Assembly (NCBI GenBank): GCA_964407165.1
Contig: CAYOUJ010000013.1
Location: forward strand, 1-49,812
DNA length: 49,812 nt
DNA from: CAZPKH01 sp964407165
GTDB lineage: Bacteria; Bacteroidota; Bacteroidia; Bacteroidales; Muribaculaceae
Direction: 5' to 3'
The notes below the pieces were generated by a model. That model saw only the letters and a program-made list of their open reading frames with translations, was not told where the DNA came from and searched no databases. The stretch's first letter is position 1; every line of letters starts with the position of its first letter. Positions 1 to 7,828 of the stretch are shown piece by piece. The translations under genes and the position numbers were made by a program.

Positions 1-6
1 TGTCAT
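1..6 (-). CDS. Possible start of hisI/hisIE (partial, cut by window edge)
   Basis: An ATG on the minus strand at positions 6-4 lies four bases beyond the hisF stop codon and only two codons (Met-Thr) are visible. In his operons of this order the gene after hisF is usually hisI or fused hisIE (phosphoribosyl-AMP cyclohydrolase / phosphoribosyl-ATP pyrophosphatase), and neither is present elsewhere in the window. This is an inference from operon order; the visible sequence cannot prove it. Confidence 0.3.
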
Positions 7-10
7 GGTG

Positions 11-769
11 TCAAATTCTTACGGTTATTCCGGCGTCGGATAGCTGTCGCTTGAGCTCGCCGATGGTGATTTCGCCGTAATGGAAGATGCTGGCAGCGAG
101 GGCTGCATCGGCTTTGCCGAGGGTGAGCACGTCGGCGATGTCACTGGCACTGCCTGCGCCGCCGGAGGCGATGACGGGTATCTTGAGCATGTCGGCCAAG
201 CGGGCGTATACGTCGCAGGGGTAGCCGTGACGCGTGCCGTCATGGTTCATCGAGGTAAAAAGTATCTCTCCGGCACCAAGGTCCTGCACGCGCCGCGCCC
301 ACTCAAAAAGCTCGATGGGTGTGCTGCGTAAGCCGCCGTGGGTGGTTATGTGCCAGACTCCGTCGTCGCCGCAGCGGGCGTCGATGGCCACGACTACAAA
401 CTGCCGGCCGTATTTGGCCGCGATCTCCCCTATAAGCTCGGGGCGGCGAACGGCTGCGGAGTTGATGGAGATCTTGTCGGCCCCGGCATCGAGGAGGCGT
501 GCGGCGTCGTCGAGGCTCGAGACACCGCCGCCGACGGTGAATGGTATGTTGACTCGACGGGCCACGCGTGCCACCAGCTCGGCGAATGTCTTGCGGCCTT
601 CGAGGGTGGCGGAAATGTCAAGGTATACCAGTTCGTCAGCCCCCTCGGCGGCATAGCGCGCGCCCAGTTCCACTGGGTCGCCCACGTCGGTGAGGTCGAC
701 GAAGTGGACGCCCTTGACAGTGCGGCCGTCTTTTACATCGAGGCACGGTATTATACGTTTAGCTAACAT
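11..769 (-). CDS. hisF: Imidazole glycerol phosphate synthase cyclase subunit HisF
   Basis: This is the (beta-alpha)8 cyclase half of IGP synthase. It uses ammonia from HisH to turn PRFAR into imidazole glycerol phosphate and AICAR in the cytoplasm. The 252-residue protein opens with AKRIIPCLDVKDGRTVKG, which carries the first catalytic Asp, and has the second in VVAIDARCGDDG near residue 130. The phosphate-binding glycine segments GGGVSS and ASGGAG are present. Length is normal for the family. Its ATG overlaps the 3' end of hisA by 11 bases, so translation is probably coupled. It is the last complete gene of the his operon in this window. Confidence 0.97.
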   Translation of the reverse strand: MLAKRIIPCLDVKDGRTVKGVHFVDLTDVGDPVELGARYAAEGADELVYLDISATLEGRKTFAELVARVARRVNIPFTVGGGVSSLDDAARLLDAGADKISINSAAVRRPELIGEIAAKYGRQFVVVAIDARCGDDGVWHITTHGGLRSTPIELFEWARRVQDLGAGEILFTSMNHDGTRHGYPCDVYARLADMLKIPVIASGGAGSASDIADVLTLGKADAALAASIFHYGEITIGELKRQLSDAGITVRI

Positions 770-1481
770 AATGCTCTAATTCTTCAAGTGTTACGCGGCC
801 TTCGTAGAGGGCTTTGCCGACGATGACGCGTCGGAGGCCGAGGTCATTGAGGCGCTTGATGTCGTCGAGGCCGGAGATACCCCCGCTGACAGTGAAACTA
901 ACCGTGGGAAAGGCCTCCTGCAGCCGGAGGTAGAGATCTGTGTTGGGGCCTTGGAGCATCCCGTCCTTTGAGATGTCTGTGACTATGGCCTGGGTGAGGC
1001 CGTCCGGCAAGAAATGCTTTACCAGACTTTCAACGGTGGCGTCGGTTTCCTCGAGCCATCCGCTGACAGCTATTTTGCCATTGCGGGCGTCGGCGCCAAG
1101 CACCATTGTGTCAGCGCCGTAAGCCTTCAGCCACTCGGTGAACAGCTCGGGGTGGCTCACGGCCACGCTTCCGGCTACGAGGTACGTTGCTCCGGCATTG
1201 CGGGCGCTGGTGAGGTTTGCGGTGTCGGCGAGGCCGCCCCCCCACTCCACACGCACTCCGTCGACGGAGGCCATCTGCTCGAGGGTGCGCAGGTTCTCGG
1301 GGCGGCGCAGACGAGCGCCGTCGAGGTCGACGGCATGTATGCGGGTGAATCCATGGTCAGCCATGCGCGCTGCCATGTCGCGCGGGTCGGCGCGGTATTC
1401 GGTGACGGCTGCATAGTCGCCCTGCTGAAGGCGCACGCACTTGCCACCAATGATGTCTATTGCCGGAATAATCTCAATCAT
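759..1481 (-). CDS. hisA: ProFAR isomerase HisA
   Basis: 1-(5-phosphoribosyl)-5-[(5-phosphoribosylamino)methylideneamino]imidazole-4-carboxamide isomerase, the step before HisHF. The 240-residue TIM barrel starts MIEIIPAIDIIGGKCVRL with the catalytic Asp in PAIDI, and the second catalytic Asp lies in IVTDISKDGMLQGPN. The C-terminal phosphate-binding motif FTVSGGISGLDD is intact. The start overlaps the hisH stop by four bases and the stop overlaps the hisF start by 11. Length and motifs are those of an ordinary, functional HisA; nothing suggests the bifunctional PriA type. Confidence 0.96.
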   Translation of the reverse strand: MIEIIPAIDIIGGKCVRLQQGDYAAVTEYRADPRDMAARMADHGFTRIHAVDLDGARLRRPENLRTLEQMASVDGVRVEWGGGLADTANLTSARNAGATYLVAGSVAVSHPELFTEWLKAYGADTMVLGADARNGKIAVSGWLEETDATVESLVKHFLPDGLTQAIVTDISKDGMLQGPNTDLYLRLQEAFPTVSFTVSGGISGLDDIKRLNDLGLRRVIVGKALYEGRVTLEELEHYVS

Positions 1482-2074
1482 AGTTTCAGGAAGTTGCGGA
1501 GTATCTGCTCGCCGGTGTCGCCGCTTTTCTCCGGATGAAACTGCGTGCCGTAGAAGTTCTCATACTTCAGGGCAGCACTGAACATCAGTCCGTTAGGCTG
1601 CGTGCCGAATCGTGTCGTGGCGATTGTGTCCGGGCACAGGTGGGCCGAGTATGAGTGGACGTAATAGACGTAAGCCCCCCCCTTCATGCCAGCAAAGAGC
1701 TTGCTCTCGAGGTTGTTTATTGTGTTCCAACCGATTTGCGGAACCTTCTCGGTGTCAGAGACAAAACGCCGGACGTGAGTGTCGAAAAGGCCGAGACCGT
1801 CGGCGTCGCCCTCGTCGGTATGCCGGCACATCACCTGCATGCCCACGCAGATGCCGAGCACAGGGCGGCGCAGGTCGCGGATGACGGTGTCAAGGGCGCG
1901 CTCGCGCAGGCGGTGTATGGCCTCGCCGGCGTGTCCGACTCCGGGGAGCAGCACGCGGTCGGCGCGGTGTATCACCTCGGGGTCTGCAGTGAGTGTCCAC
2001 TCGGCGCCGAGACGCGCAAGGGCGTCGGTGACAGAGCGCAAGTTACCTGTAGAATAGTCGATTATAGCTATCAT
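1478..2074 (-). CDS. hisH: Imidazole glycerol phosphate synthase amidotransferase subunit HisH
   Basis: Class I glutamine amidotransferase subunit that hydrolyses glutamine and channels ammonia to HisF. The 198-residue protein begins MIAIIDYSTGNLRSV. It contains the oxyanion strand LLPGVGHAG, the nucleophile Cys in GICVGMQVM, and the His-Glu pair in FHPEKSG near the C-terminus. All three catalytic residues are present, so the subunit should be active. It overlaps hisB and hisA by four bases each (ATGA junctions). Confidence 0.96.
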   Translation of the reverse strand: MIAIIDYSTGNLRSVTDALARLGAEWTLTADPEVIHRADRVLLPGVGHAGEAIHRLRERALDTVIRDLRRPVLGICVGMQVMCRHTDEGDADGLGLFDTHVRRFVSDTEKVPQIGWNTINNLESKLFAGMKGGAYVYYVHSYSAHLCPDTIATTRFGTQPNGLMFSAALKYENFYGTQFHPEKSGDTGEQILRNFLKL

Positions 2075-3168
2075 AGCATGCCTTTGCTTGATGGTAAGGT
2101 ATAAGTGAACGGGGTGCGGCGGACGGCCTGGCGCAGTGCGCGGGCGAAGGCCTTGAAGACGCCCTCGATGAGGTGGTGGTTGTTTTCCCCGCGGGCCACG
2201 ACGCGGATGTTTGCGCGCATGGCCACAGCTAGCGACTGGAATACATGCTTGAACATCTCAGTTGGGGTGTCGCCAACGTATTCGCGTGTAAACGTGACGT
2301 CCCACTCCAGGTCGGCACGACCCCCGAAATCGAGGAGCACCATGGCGCGGCTCTCGTCCATGGGGAGCACAAAACCGTAGCGGTCGATGCCGCGCTTGTC
2401 GCCGAGGGCCTCGCGGAGGGCTTCGCCGAGGGCGATGGCCACGTCCTCCATTGTGTGGTGCTCGTCAACTTCGAGGTCGCCCTTGCAGGTGAGCCGGAGG
2501 GAGAAGCCGCCGTGGTGTGGCAACTGACTAAGCATGTGATCGAAAAACTTCAGGCCGGTGTCAACGCTCGACGGCTGCCTCCCGTCGAGGTCGATGAAGA
2601 CGGAGATGTCAGTCTCGGCGGTCTTTCTGGCAATGCTGGCGGTGCGGTCGCCGGTGAGTATGTAGTCGGCGACCTCGAGCCAGTCGGGTGTGGCGAGCAC
2701 GCAGGCCTCGGGCATGGTTTCCGGCTTTTCTGCAAGGAGTATTCCCTTGGCGCCGAGGTTCTTGGCAAGCTGTATGTCGGTCAGGCGGTCGCCTATCACG
2801 TATGAGTTTGCCAGGTCGTAGCTGCCATCCATGTATGCGGTGAGCATACCGGTGCCGGGCTTGCGCGTGGGAGCGTTGTCAGCCGGGAAATGGCGGTCGA
2901 TGAGTATGTTGTCAAACTTGATGCCCTCACCCTTCAATGTCTCGAGCATGAGGGTGTGGGGGCCGATGAACGTCTCGTATGGGTATGCGTCAGTGCCGAG
3001 GCCGTCCTGGTTGCTGACCATGACCAGCTCGAAGCCTTTGCCGACGAGGTGACGGAGGGCTGTGATTACGCCAGGGACAAAGCGGAGCTTTTCGAAGGAG
3101 TCAATCTGTTCGTCAGCAGGCTCGGCGATGATGGTGCCGTCGCGGTCGATGAATAGTGCTTTCTTCAT
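2071..3168 (-). CDS. hisB: Bifunctional histidinol-phosphatase / imidazoleglycerol-phosphate dehydratase HisB
   Basis: The protein carries two steps of histidine synthesis. The N-terminal HAD domain (about residues 1-165) starts MKKALFIDRDGTII with the DxD phosphatase motif and dephosphorylates histidinol phosphate. The C-terminal IGPD domain (about 175-365) has the metal-binding segments FFDHMLSQLPHHGGF and DEHHTMEDVAIALGEAL and ends in FTYTLPSSKGML. The ATG at 3168 is chosen because the HAD motif starts there and it lies two bases from the hisC stop; an in-frame upstream extension inside hisC lacks similarity. Fused HisB is typical of enterobacteria and Bacteroidetes. Confidence 0.95.
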   Translation of the reverse strand: MKKALFIDRDGTIIAEPADEQIDSFEKLRFVPGVITALRHLVGKGFELVMVSNQDGLGTDAYPYETFIGPHTLMLETLKGEGIKFDNILIDRHFPADNAPTRKPGTGMLTAYMDGSYDLANSYVIGDRLTDIQLAKNLGAKGILLAEKPETMPEACVLATPDWLEVADYILTGDRTASIARKTAETDISVFIDLDGRQPSSVDTGLKFFDHMLSQLPHHGGFSLRLTCKGDLEVDEHHTMEDVAIALGEALREALGDKRGIDRYGFVLPMDESRAMVLLDFGGRADLEWDVTFTREYVGDTPTEMFKHVFQSLAVAMRANIRVVARGENNHHLIEGVFKAFARALRQAVRRTPFTYTLPSSKGML

Positions 3169-3170
3169 TG

Positions 3171-4220
3171 TCAGAGGTTTGCGAGGAGTGAGAGCAGGCG
3201 GGTATTCTCTTCGGGAGTGCCGACGGTGATGCGCAGGCATCCGTTGCAGCCACGCACCTTGGTGCGGTTGCGCACGAGTGCGCCGTGGCGAAGGAGGTAG
3301 TCATATATGCCGTTGGCATCTGTCATCTTGACCAGCAGGAAGTTGGCGTCTGAGGGACAAACCTTTACGACACACGGCATCTTGGGCAGCTCTTCTTCGA
3401 GGCGCCGACGCTCGGATATTATCTCGGCAATCTGCTCACCGCGAGAATTAGAAGTAAGCCGCTCGACAACAGCCTGCGTGGGGCCGTTGACGTTGTATGG
3501 GTACTTGACCATTGCCATCACGGCGGCTATCTCTTCGGAGGCGAAAGCCATGCCGAGGCGGAGCGATGCCATGCCCCAGGCCTTCGACAGCGTCTGCATG
3601 ACTATCAGGCGAGGGTATCGGTCGAGCAGCGGTAGCATCGACCCTTGGTCCGAGAAGTCGATATATGCCTCATCGACAACAACTATGCCGCTGAATTTCT
3701 GCAATATGTCTTCGATGACCTCGCGCGGGAAGGCGTTGCTCGTCGGGTTGTTGGGCGAGCAGATCCAGACGAGCTTTGTACTGGAGTCGCAGGCGTTGAG
3801 CAGTGCGTCGACGTTGATTTGGAAATCTTCGGTGAGGGACACCTCGCGATACTCCACATTATTTATATCTGCCGCCACGGCATAGACGCCGTAAGTCGGG
3901 GAGATGGCCACCACATTCTCACGGCCCGGCTCGCAGAACATGCGATATACCAAGTCGATAGCCTCGTCGCTGCCGGCGCCGCCGATGAACATCTGCTCGG
4001 GCCGGACGCCTTTCAGACGTGCCAGGTGTGCTTTCAGGCGCCGTTGGTGAGGATCCGGGTAGCGGTTGAGCGACACCTCCGACAAGTCGGCAAGCGAGTG
4101 GTTATACGGTGACTCGTTGGCATCGAGCCAGACGCTGATGCCGTCGCCGCTGAAGTCGTCGCGGGCGGTAGAGTAAGGTTTCAGTCGCCGGATATTTTCT
4201 CTAAGCAGATGCTCAATCAT
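3171..4220 (-). CDS. hisC: Histidinol-phosphate aminotransferase HisC
   Basis: PLP-dependent class I/II aminotransferase converting imidazole acetol phosphate to histidinol phosphate with glutamate as donor. The 349-residue protein shows the substrate arm WLDANESPYNH, the cofactor-binding segment GAGSDEAIDLV, SPNNPTSN, VVDEAYIDF, and the Schiff-base lysine in QTLSKAWGMASLRLG. The order is the expected one and length is normal. It overlaps hisD by four bases and precedes hisB by two, in the middle of the operon. Confidence 0.96.
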   Translation of the reverse strand: MIEHLLRENIRRLKPYSTARDDFSGDGISVWLDANESPYNHSLADLSEVSLNRYPDPHQRRLKAHLARLKGVRPEQMFIGGAGSDEAIDLVYRMFCEPGRENVVAISPTYGVYAVAADINNVEYREVSLTEDFQINVDALLNACDSSTKLVWICSPNNPTSNAFPREVIEDILQKFSGIVVVDEAYIDFSDQGSMLPLLDRYPRLIVMQTLSKAWGMASLRLGMAFASEEIAAVMAMVKYPYNVNGPTQAVVERLTSNSRGEQIAEIISERRRLEEELPKMPCVVKVCPSDANFLLVKMTDANGIYDYLLRHGALVRNRTKVRGCNGCLRITVGTPEENTRLLSLLANL

Positions 4221-5497
4221 TGGTCTTCAAGTCTGACAGTCACGGCGTTTGCGTGGGCATCGAGTCCTTCGGCGCGCGCCATGGCCACTATGGTCGGCCC
4301 GATGGCACGGAGTCCGTCGGGGTTAATCTCCTGATATGTAATCTTGCGCATGTAGCTGTCGAGGTTGACGCCGCTGTATGAGCGCGCCCATGCGGAGGTG
4401 GGCAGAGTGTGGTTAGTGCCTGATGCATAGTCGCCGGCGCTCTCGCATGCGTAGTTTCCAAGGAACACGCTCCCGGCAGCTTTTATCGACGGTATCCAAC
4501 TGCAGGGATTTTCCACAGCCACTATAAGGTGCTCGGGGGCGTACATGTTTGCGAAGTCAAAGCACTCGGCGATGCTTCCGAGCACTATCAGGCGGCTCTC
4601 GCGCAGGCTCCCCTCGACGCACTCGGCACGGGGCAGCAGCGTCTTCTGTCGCTCAACCTCTGAGGCGACGGCCTCGGCCATAGCGGCGCTGTCGGTGACG
4701 AGTATCGCCTGGCTGTCAGGCCCGTGCTCGGCCTGCGACAGCAGGTCGGCGGCGACAAAGCGCGGGTCTGCGGTGCTGTCGGCGATGACCATTACCTCGG
4801 AGGGCCCGGCGGGCATGTCGATGGCCACCACGTCGGTGACCATCTGCTTGGCACGGGTTACGTAACGGTTGCCGGGGCCAAAGATTTTGTGGACCTGCGG
4901 AACGGTCCCGGTGCCGTAAGCCATTGCGGCCACGGCCTGCGCTCCGCCTGTCTGGTATATCCTGGTGATGCCGCAGACGTCGGCGGCAAAGACCGTGGCT
5001 GCAGCTATGCCGTCGCGGCCGCGTGGTGTACAGAGCACCACTTCGCGGCAACCCGCTATGCATGCCGGGATTCCGAGCATAAGCACGGTGGAGAAGAGGG
5101 GCGCACGCCCGCCGGGGACGTACAGGCCGACGGTGTCGATGGGTACCTGCCGCTGCATGCACCGTACTCCGGGGACGGTCTCCACCTCTATGGGCTGCAT
5201 GATTTGCGCGCGGTGGAAGGTCTCGATGTTTCGGGCGGCTGCGCGTATGGCCTGCTTGAGTTTCTCGGGTACGGAGGCGATGAGTGCCTGCCGCTCATCC
5301 TCGGGAAGGATAATGCTGTCGAGGGTGACGCCGTCGAAGTCGCGGGCGAAGTCGCGCAGGGCGCGGTCGCCGTCGCTGCGCACGGCCGATATGATGCCGG
5401 CCACGCGGACGGTCAGCTCTGCGTCATCGGCAGCGGTGACGTTGCGGCGGCACAGCTCAGGCCACGTTTGGAGCGACGGATGGTTGAGTATGTTCAT
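4217..5497 (-). CDS. hisD: Histidinol dehydrogenase HisD
   Basis: NAD- and zinc-dependent enzyme that oxidises histidinol to histidine in two steps. The protein is 426 residues from the ATG at 5497, which overlaps the hisG stop (ATGA); longer in-frame extensions fall inside hisG. Family motifs include VPGGRAPLFSTVLM, KIFGPGNRYVTRAK, PAGPSEVMVIAD, SQAEHGPDSQAILV (Gln and His zinc ligands), ANMYAPEHLI (catalytic Glu-His) and ESAGDYASGTNHTLPT. All appear in order. It is the second gene of the operon. Confidence 0.96.
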   Translation of the reverse strand: MNILNHPSLQTWPELCRRNVTAADDAELTVRVAGIISAVRSDGDRALRDFARDFDGVTLDSIILPEDERQALIASVPEKLKQAIRAAARNIETFHRAQIMQPIEVETVPGVRCMQRQVPIDTVGLYVPGGRAPLFSTVLMLGIPACIAGCREVVLCTPRGRDGIAAATVFAADVCGITRIYQTGGAQAVAAMAYGTGTVPQVHKIFGPGNRYVTRAKQMVTDVVAIDMPAGPSEVMVIADSTADPRFVAADLLSQAEHGPDSQAILVTDSAAMAEAVASEVERQKTLLPRAECVEGSLRESRLIVLGSIAECFDFANMYAPEHLIVAVENPCSWIPSIKAAGSVFLGNYACESAGDYASGTNHTLPTSAWARSYSGVNLDSYMRKITYQEINPDGLRAIGPTIVAMARAEGLDAHANAVTVRLEDQ

Positions 5498-6345
5498 CGT
5501 ATGATGTTGTCTAACGAAAGGACAAGGATGTCTTCGGCGCCGATCTCCTTGAGCTGCTCTATCTTCTGCCACAGCTCAGAGCCGGCGATGGCCACGTGCA
5601 TGGAATACCATCCCTCCTCGGCCAAGGGCAGGAGGGTCGGGCTCTTCATGCCGGGGAGTATGGCCACTGCCCGGTCGATGGACTCTTTGCGGAGGTTCAT
5701 CAGCACATATTTCATGTTGCGGCTCTCGACAATTGAGCGGAAACGGAACATGAGCTTGTCGAGTTCCACCTTTTGGTCGTCGGCCAGATGTGTGTTGGCG
5801 ATGAGCACGGCCTCGCTGCGCAGAGCCGTCTCTACCTCCACCAGTCCGTTCTGCACGAGAGTGGCCCCGGAAGACACGATGTCAAAGATGGCGTCGGCCA
5901 TGCCCACGGCGGGGGCAACCTCCACGGAGCCGGCGATGACATGTATCTCGGCGTCGACGGCATGCTCTGTGAGCCACTTGCGGAGTATGACGGGATAGGA
6001 GGTGGCAATGCGTCGGCCACTAAGCCACTCGTGTCCCTGATAGTCGGCGTCCTTGGGGACGGCAATGGAGAGGCGGCACTGGCCGAAGTTGAGTCCCGAG
6101 ACTATGTCGACTCGCTCGTCGCGCTCGCGCACCTCGTTGAGACCGACTATGCCGATGTCGGCCACGCCCATGGCCACGGCCTGAGGTATGTCGTCGTCTC
6201 GAAGGTAAAGAACGTCGATGGGAAAGCCCTGGCCTCGCGCCATGAGCTTGCGCTTGCTTGTTGAAACTGTTATCCCGGCGTCGGCCAGGAGGGCAATCGA
6301 CTCTTCGTTAAGGCGCCCCTTGGCCTGAATAGCTATTCTTAGCAT
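5494..6345 (-). CDS. hisG: ATP phosphoribosyltransferase HisG, long form
   Basis: First and normally feedback-controlled enzyme of histidine synthesis, joining PRPP to ATP. The ATG at 6345 starts MLRIAIQAKGRLNEES; 22 further in-frame codons upstream would run into the promoter and are rejected. The protein is 283 residues, the long (HisG-L) type: two periplasmic-binding-like catalytic lobes with the PRPP loop DIVSSGATLVQNGL, then a C-terminal ACT-like domain from about residue 210 that should bind histidine, so no HisZ partner is needed. First gene of the his operon, with a strong promoter about 30 bases upstream. Confidence 0.96.
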   Translation of the reverse strand: MLRIAIQAKGRLNEESIALLADAGITVSTSKRKLMARGQGFPIDVLYLRDDDIPQAVAMGVADIGIVGLNEVRERDERVDIVSGLNFGQCRLSIAVPKDADYQGHEWLSGRRIATSYPVILRKWLTEHAVDAEIHVIAGSVEVAPAVGMADAIFDIVSSGATLVQNGLVEVETALRSEAVLIANTHLADDQKVELDKLMFRFRSIVESRNMKYVLMNLRKESIDRAVAILPGMKSPTLLPLAEEGWYSMHVAIAGSELWQKIEQLKEIGAEDILVLSLDNIIR

Positions 6346-6374
6346 AAAAACATTGTGATTACGAAATGAGAGTG

Positions 6375-6405
6375 CAAAGTTACGAATAATCCGTAAAAAA
6401 ACAAA
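6375..6405 (-). promoter_or_regulatory. Promoter of the his operon
   Basis: On the minus strand TTTG (6405-6402), a 19-base spacer and TAACTTTG (6382-6375) match the Bacteroidetes primary sigma consensus TTTG-N19-21-TAnnTTTG exactly. The expected start of transcription near 6369 leaves a leader of roughly 25 bases before hisG. No leader peptide with histidine codons is seen in that short leader. Confidence 0.8.
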
Positions 6406-6428
6406 CGCCAACCGCTCGGGGCTGACGC
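6395..6428 (-). terminator. Intrinsic terminator upstream of the his promoter
   Basis: On the minus strand an 8-bp stem (6427-6420 with 6413-6406, two G-T pairs) and a 6-base loop are followed by a T-rich run (6405-6395, TTTGTTTTTTT). It ends transcription coming from the aroC side, or the small unit at 6484-6625. The T-tract overlaps the -33 box of the his promoter. Confidence 0.65.
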
Positions 6429-6482
6429 TTTAGTTGTTTCAATACATTCTGTTTACACTTTACTTAGGGTCGAGGGTTTGGG

Positions 6483-6551
6483 TTACATGCTGTAAATTTC
6501 AGCAGCTTTCATAAAGTACCATAGGACCACATTCTTAATAATCAGTAACAT
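6483..6551 (-). CDS. Candidate 22-residue small protein
   Basis: An ATG ORF of 22 codons plus TAA lies in the putative small transcript between aroC and hisG. The peptide starts MLLIIKNVVLWYF and ends KAAEIYSM: a hydrophobic first half and a more polar end, compatible with a membrane-associated micropeptide. There is no histidine codon, so it is not a classical his leader peptide. No homologue is recalled. Chance ORFs of this size are common, so the call rests on its position between a hairpin leader and a terminator. Confidence 0.25.
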   Translation of the reverse strand: MLLIIKNVVLWYFMKAAEIYSM

Positions 6552-6630
6552 GGCGTGTGTATTTGGTTAGACATATCCCTGTGCGGGTCGCGAGGACGCG
6601 GCCCCGCTTCCGGGTTTATTAATTCAACGG

Positions 6631-6638
6631 CAAAGGTA
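6631..6638 (-). promoter_or_regulatory. Promoter -7 box of the small transcript
   Basis: TACCTTTG on the minus strand matches TAnnTTTG exactly. No TTTG is present 19-21 bases further upstream, so the promoter is incomplete by consensus. Confidence 0.4.
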
Positions 6639-6680
6639 CGGGTTATGTTCTAAAACATAGCTACGCGACAGCGCCGATAC

Positions 6681-6714
6681 AAATTTTCAAAACCCCGTCT
6701 GACCAAAAACAGAC
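6681..6714 (-). terminator. Weak terminator-like hairpin after aroC
   Basis: GTCTG (6714-6710 region read on minus) pairs with CAGAC (6701-6697) around an 8-base loop, followed on the minus strand by GGGG and a mixed T/A run. Only 5 bp of stem, so this is a weak call. Confidence 0.3.
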
Positions 6715-6763
6715 TGTATACGTGTTCATTAACTGATTTTAACAATATATGAAATATAAACTC

Positions 6764-7828
6764 TTATCGAGATAGCAGCAGAGCGTCGAGCATCACGCAG
6801 GCGGTCATCGCCTCTACTACCGGCACCGCGCGGGGGACGACGCAGACATCGTGACGACCCCGGGGGTGAAGCACCGTCGGCTCTCCGTCAACTGTCACTG
6901 TCTCAATATCTTGCATGAGGGAGGCAATGGGCTTGAAGGCCACGTGAACCACGATGTCAGATCCGTTGCTGATGCCTCCCTGTATGCCTCCGGAGTGATT
7001 CGCGAGGGTAACAATACGGCCGTCAGCGGCCTTTGCAAAGGGGTCGATTTGCCGCGTACCGCGCTGAGCAGCAGACTTAAAGCCGTCACCGATCTCCACG
7101 CCCTTGCATGCATTTATCGAGAACATGGCAGAGGCAATCATGGCTGACAGCTTGCCGTAGAGAGGCTCTCCAAGGCCGGCAGGAGCGCCGCGGACTATGC
7201 ACGTGACCACGCCGCCGAGGGTGTCACCTGCCTTTTGTGCGCTGCGAATTTGAGCCTCCATGGCGGCTGACGCCGTTGCATCAGGGCAGCGCACCGCGCT
7301 CGTATCCACCATGTCATGCGTGACTTTGGCATACTCAACGTCAGCGAGCATCGCCCCTATTCGCTCGGCAAAGGCCACAATCTCAATACCCTGAGCTTCG
7401 AGGTATTGACGGGCGAAGGCTCCGGCCACCACTCGGCAGGCAGTCTCGCGGGCGCTGCTGCGCCCCCCCCCGCGATAGTCACGGATGCCATACTTGGCCA
7501 TATAGGTGAAGTCGGCATGGTTGGGGCGCAGCTTGTCGGCCATCTCGGAGTAGTCGCCGGAGCGCTGGTTGGTGTTCTCGATAACAAAGCCGATGGGGGT
7601 GCCCGTAGTCTTGCCCTCGAAGATGCCGGAGAGTATGCGCACGCGGTCAGGCTCGTTGCGCGAAGTGGTCAGCGACGACTGACCCGGGCGGCGGCGGTCA
7701 AGCTCTGACTGCACACGGGCGAGGTCGATGCTTACGCACGGTGGCATGCCGTCGATGACGCCACCAATAGCCGGCCCGTGGCTCTCGCCGAAGGTGGTGA
7801 AGCGATATTTAGTGCCAAAAGTGTTCAT
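6764..7828 (-). CDS. aroC: Chorismate synthase AroC
   Basis: FMN-dependent enzyme that makes chorismate from EPSP, the last step of the shikimate pathway. The 354-residue protein has the family signatures: FGESHGPAIGGVIDG with the catalytic His near residue 16, RRPGQSSLTTSRNEPD, GGGRSSARETACRVVAGA in the middle and ISNGSDIVVHVAFKP / PRGRHDVCVVPRAVPV in the C-terminal half. Length is normal. Its ATG overlaps the ybaK stop (ATGA), so the two genes form one operon reading left. Confidence 0.97.
   Translation of the reverse strand: MNTFGTKYRFTTFGESHGPAIGGVIDGMPPCVSIDLARVQSELDRRRPGQSSLTTSRNEPDRVRILSGIFEGKTTGTPIGFVIENTNQRSGDYSEMADKLRPNHADFTYMAKYGIRDYRGGGRSSARETACRVVAGAFARQYLEAQGIEIVAFAERIGAMLADVEYAKVTHDMVDTSAVRCPDATASAAMEAQIRSAQKAGDTLGGVVTCIVRGAPAGLGEPLYGKLSAMIASAMFSINACKGVEIGDGFKSAAQRGTRQIDPFAKAADGRIVTLANHSGGIQGGISNGSDIVVHVAFKPIASLMQDIETVTVDGEPTVLHPRGRHDVCVVPRAVPVVEAMTACVMLDALLLSR

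Larger units (their letters stand above)
6395..6625 (-). ncRNA. Putative small stand-alone transcript of about 230 nt (sRNA or small mRNA)
   Basis: Between aroC and hisG lies a segment with a -7 box (TACCTTTG, 6638-6631), a strong two-part hairpin (6607-6583, GCGGG/CCCGC enclosing CGCG-TCCT-CGCG), a second hairpin (6504-6488, TGCTG/CAGCA) and a terminator ending near 6395. A 22-codon ORF (6551-6483) sits inside. I do not recognise it as 6S RNA, tmRNA, SRP RNA or RNase P RNA. No good -33 box is visible, so an alternative is a terminator-proximal part of the aroC transcript. Confidence 0.4.

Noticed and set aside
4724..5998. 424-codon plus-strand frame opposite hisD and hisG
   Set aside because: It is the antisense shadow of two certain genes in GC-rich DNA, with no recognisable domain.
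6484..6625. Histidine attenuator or T-box leader upstream of hisG
   Set aside because: The small ORF has no histidine codons, no T-box sequence is seen, and the terminator lies before the his promoter rather than between it and hisG.
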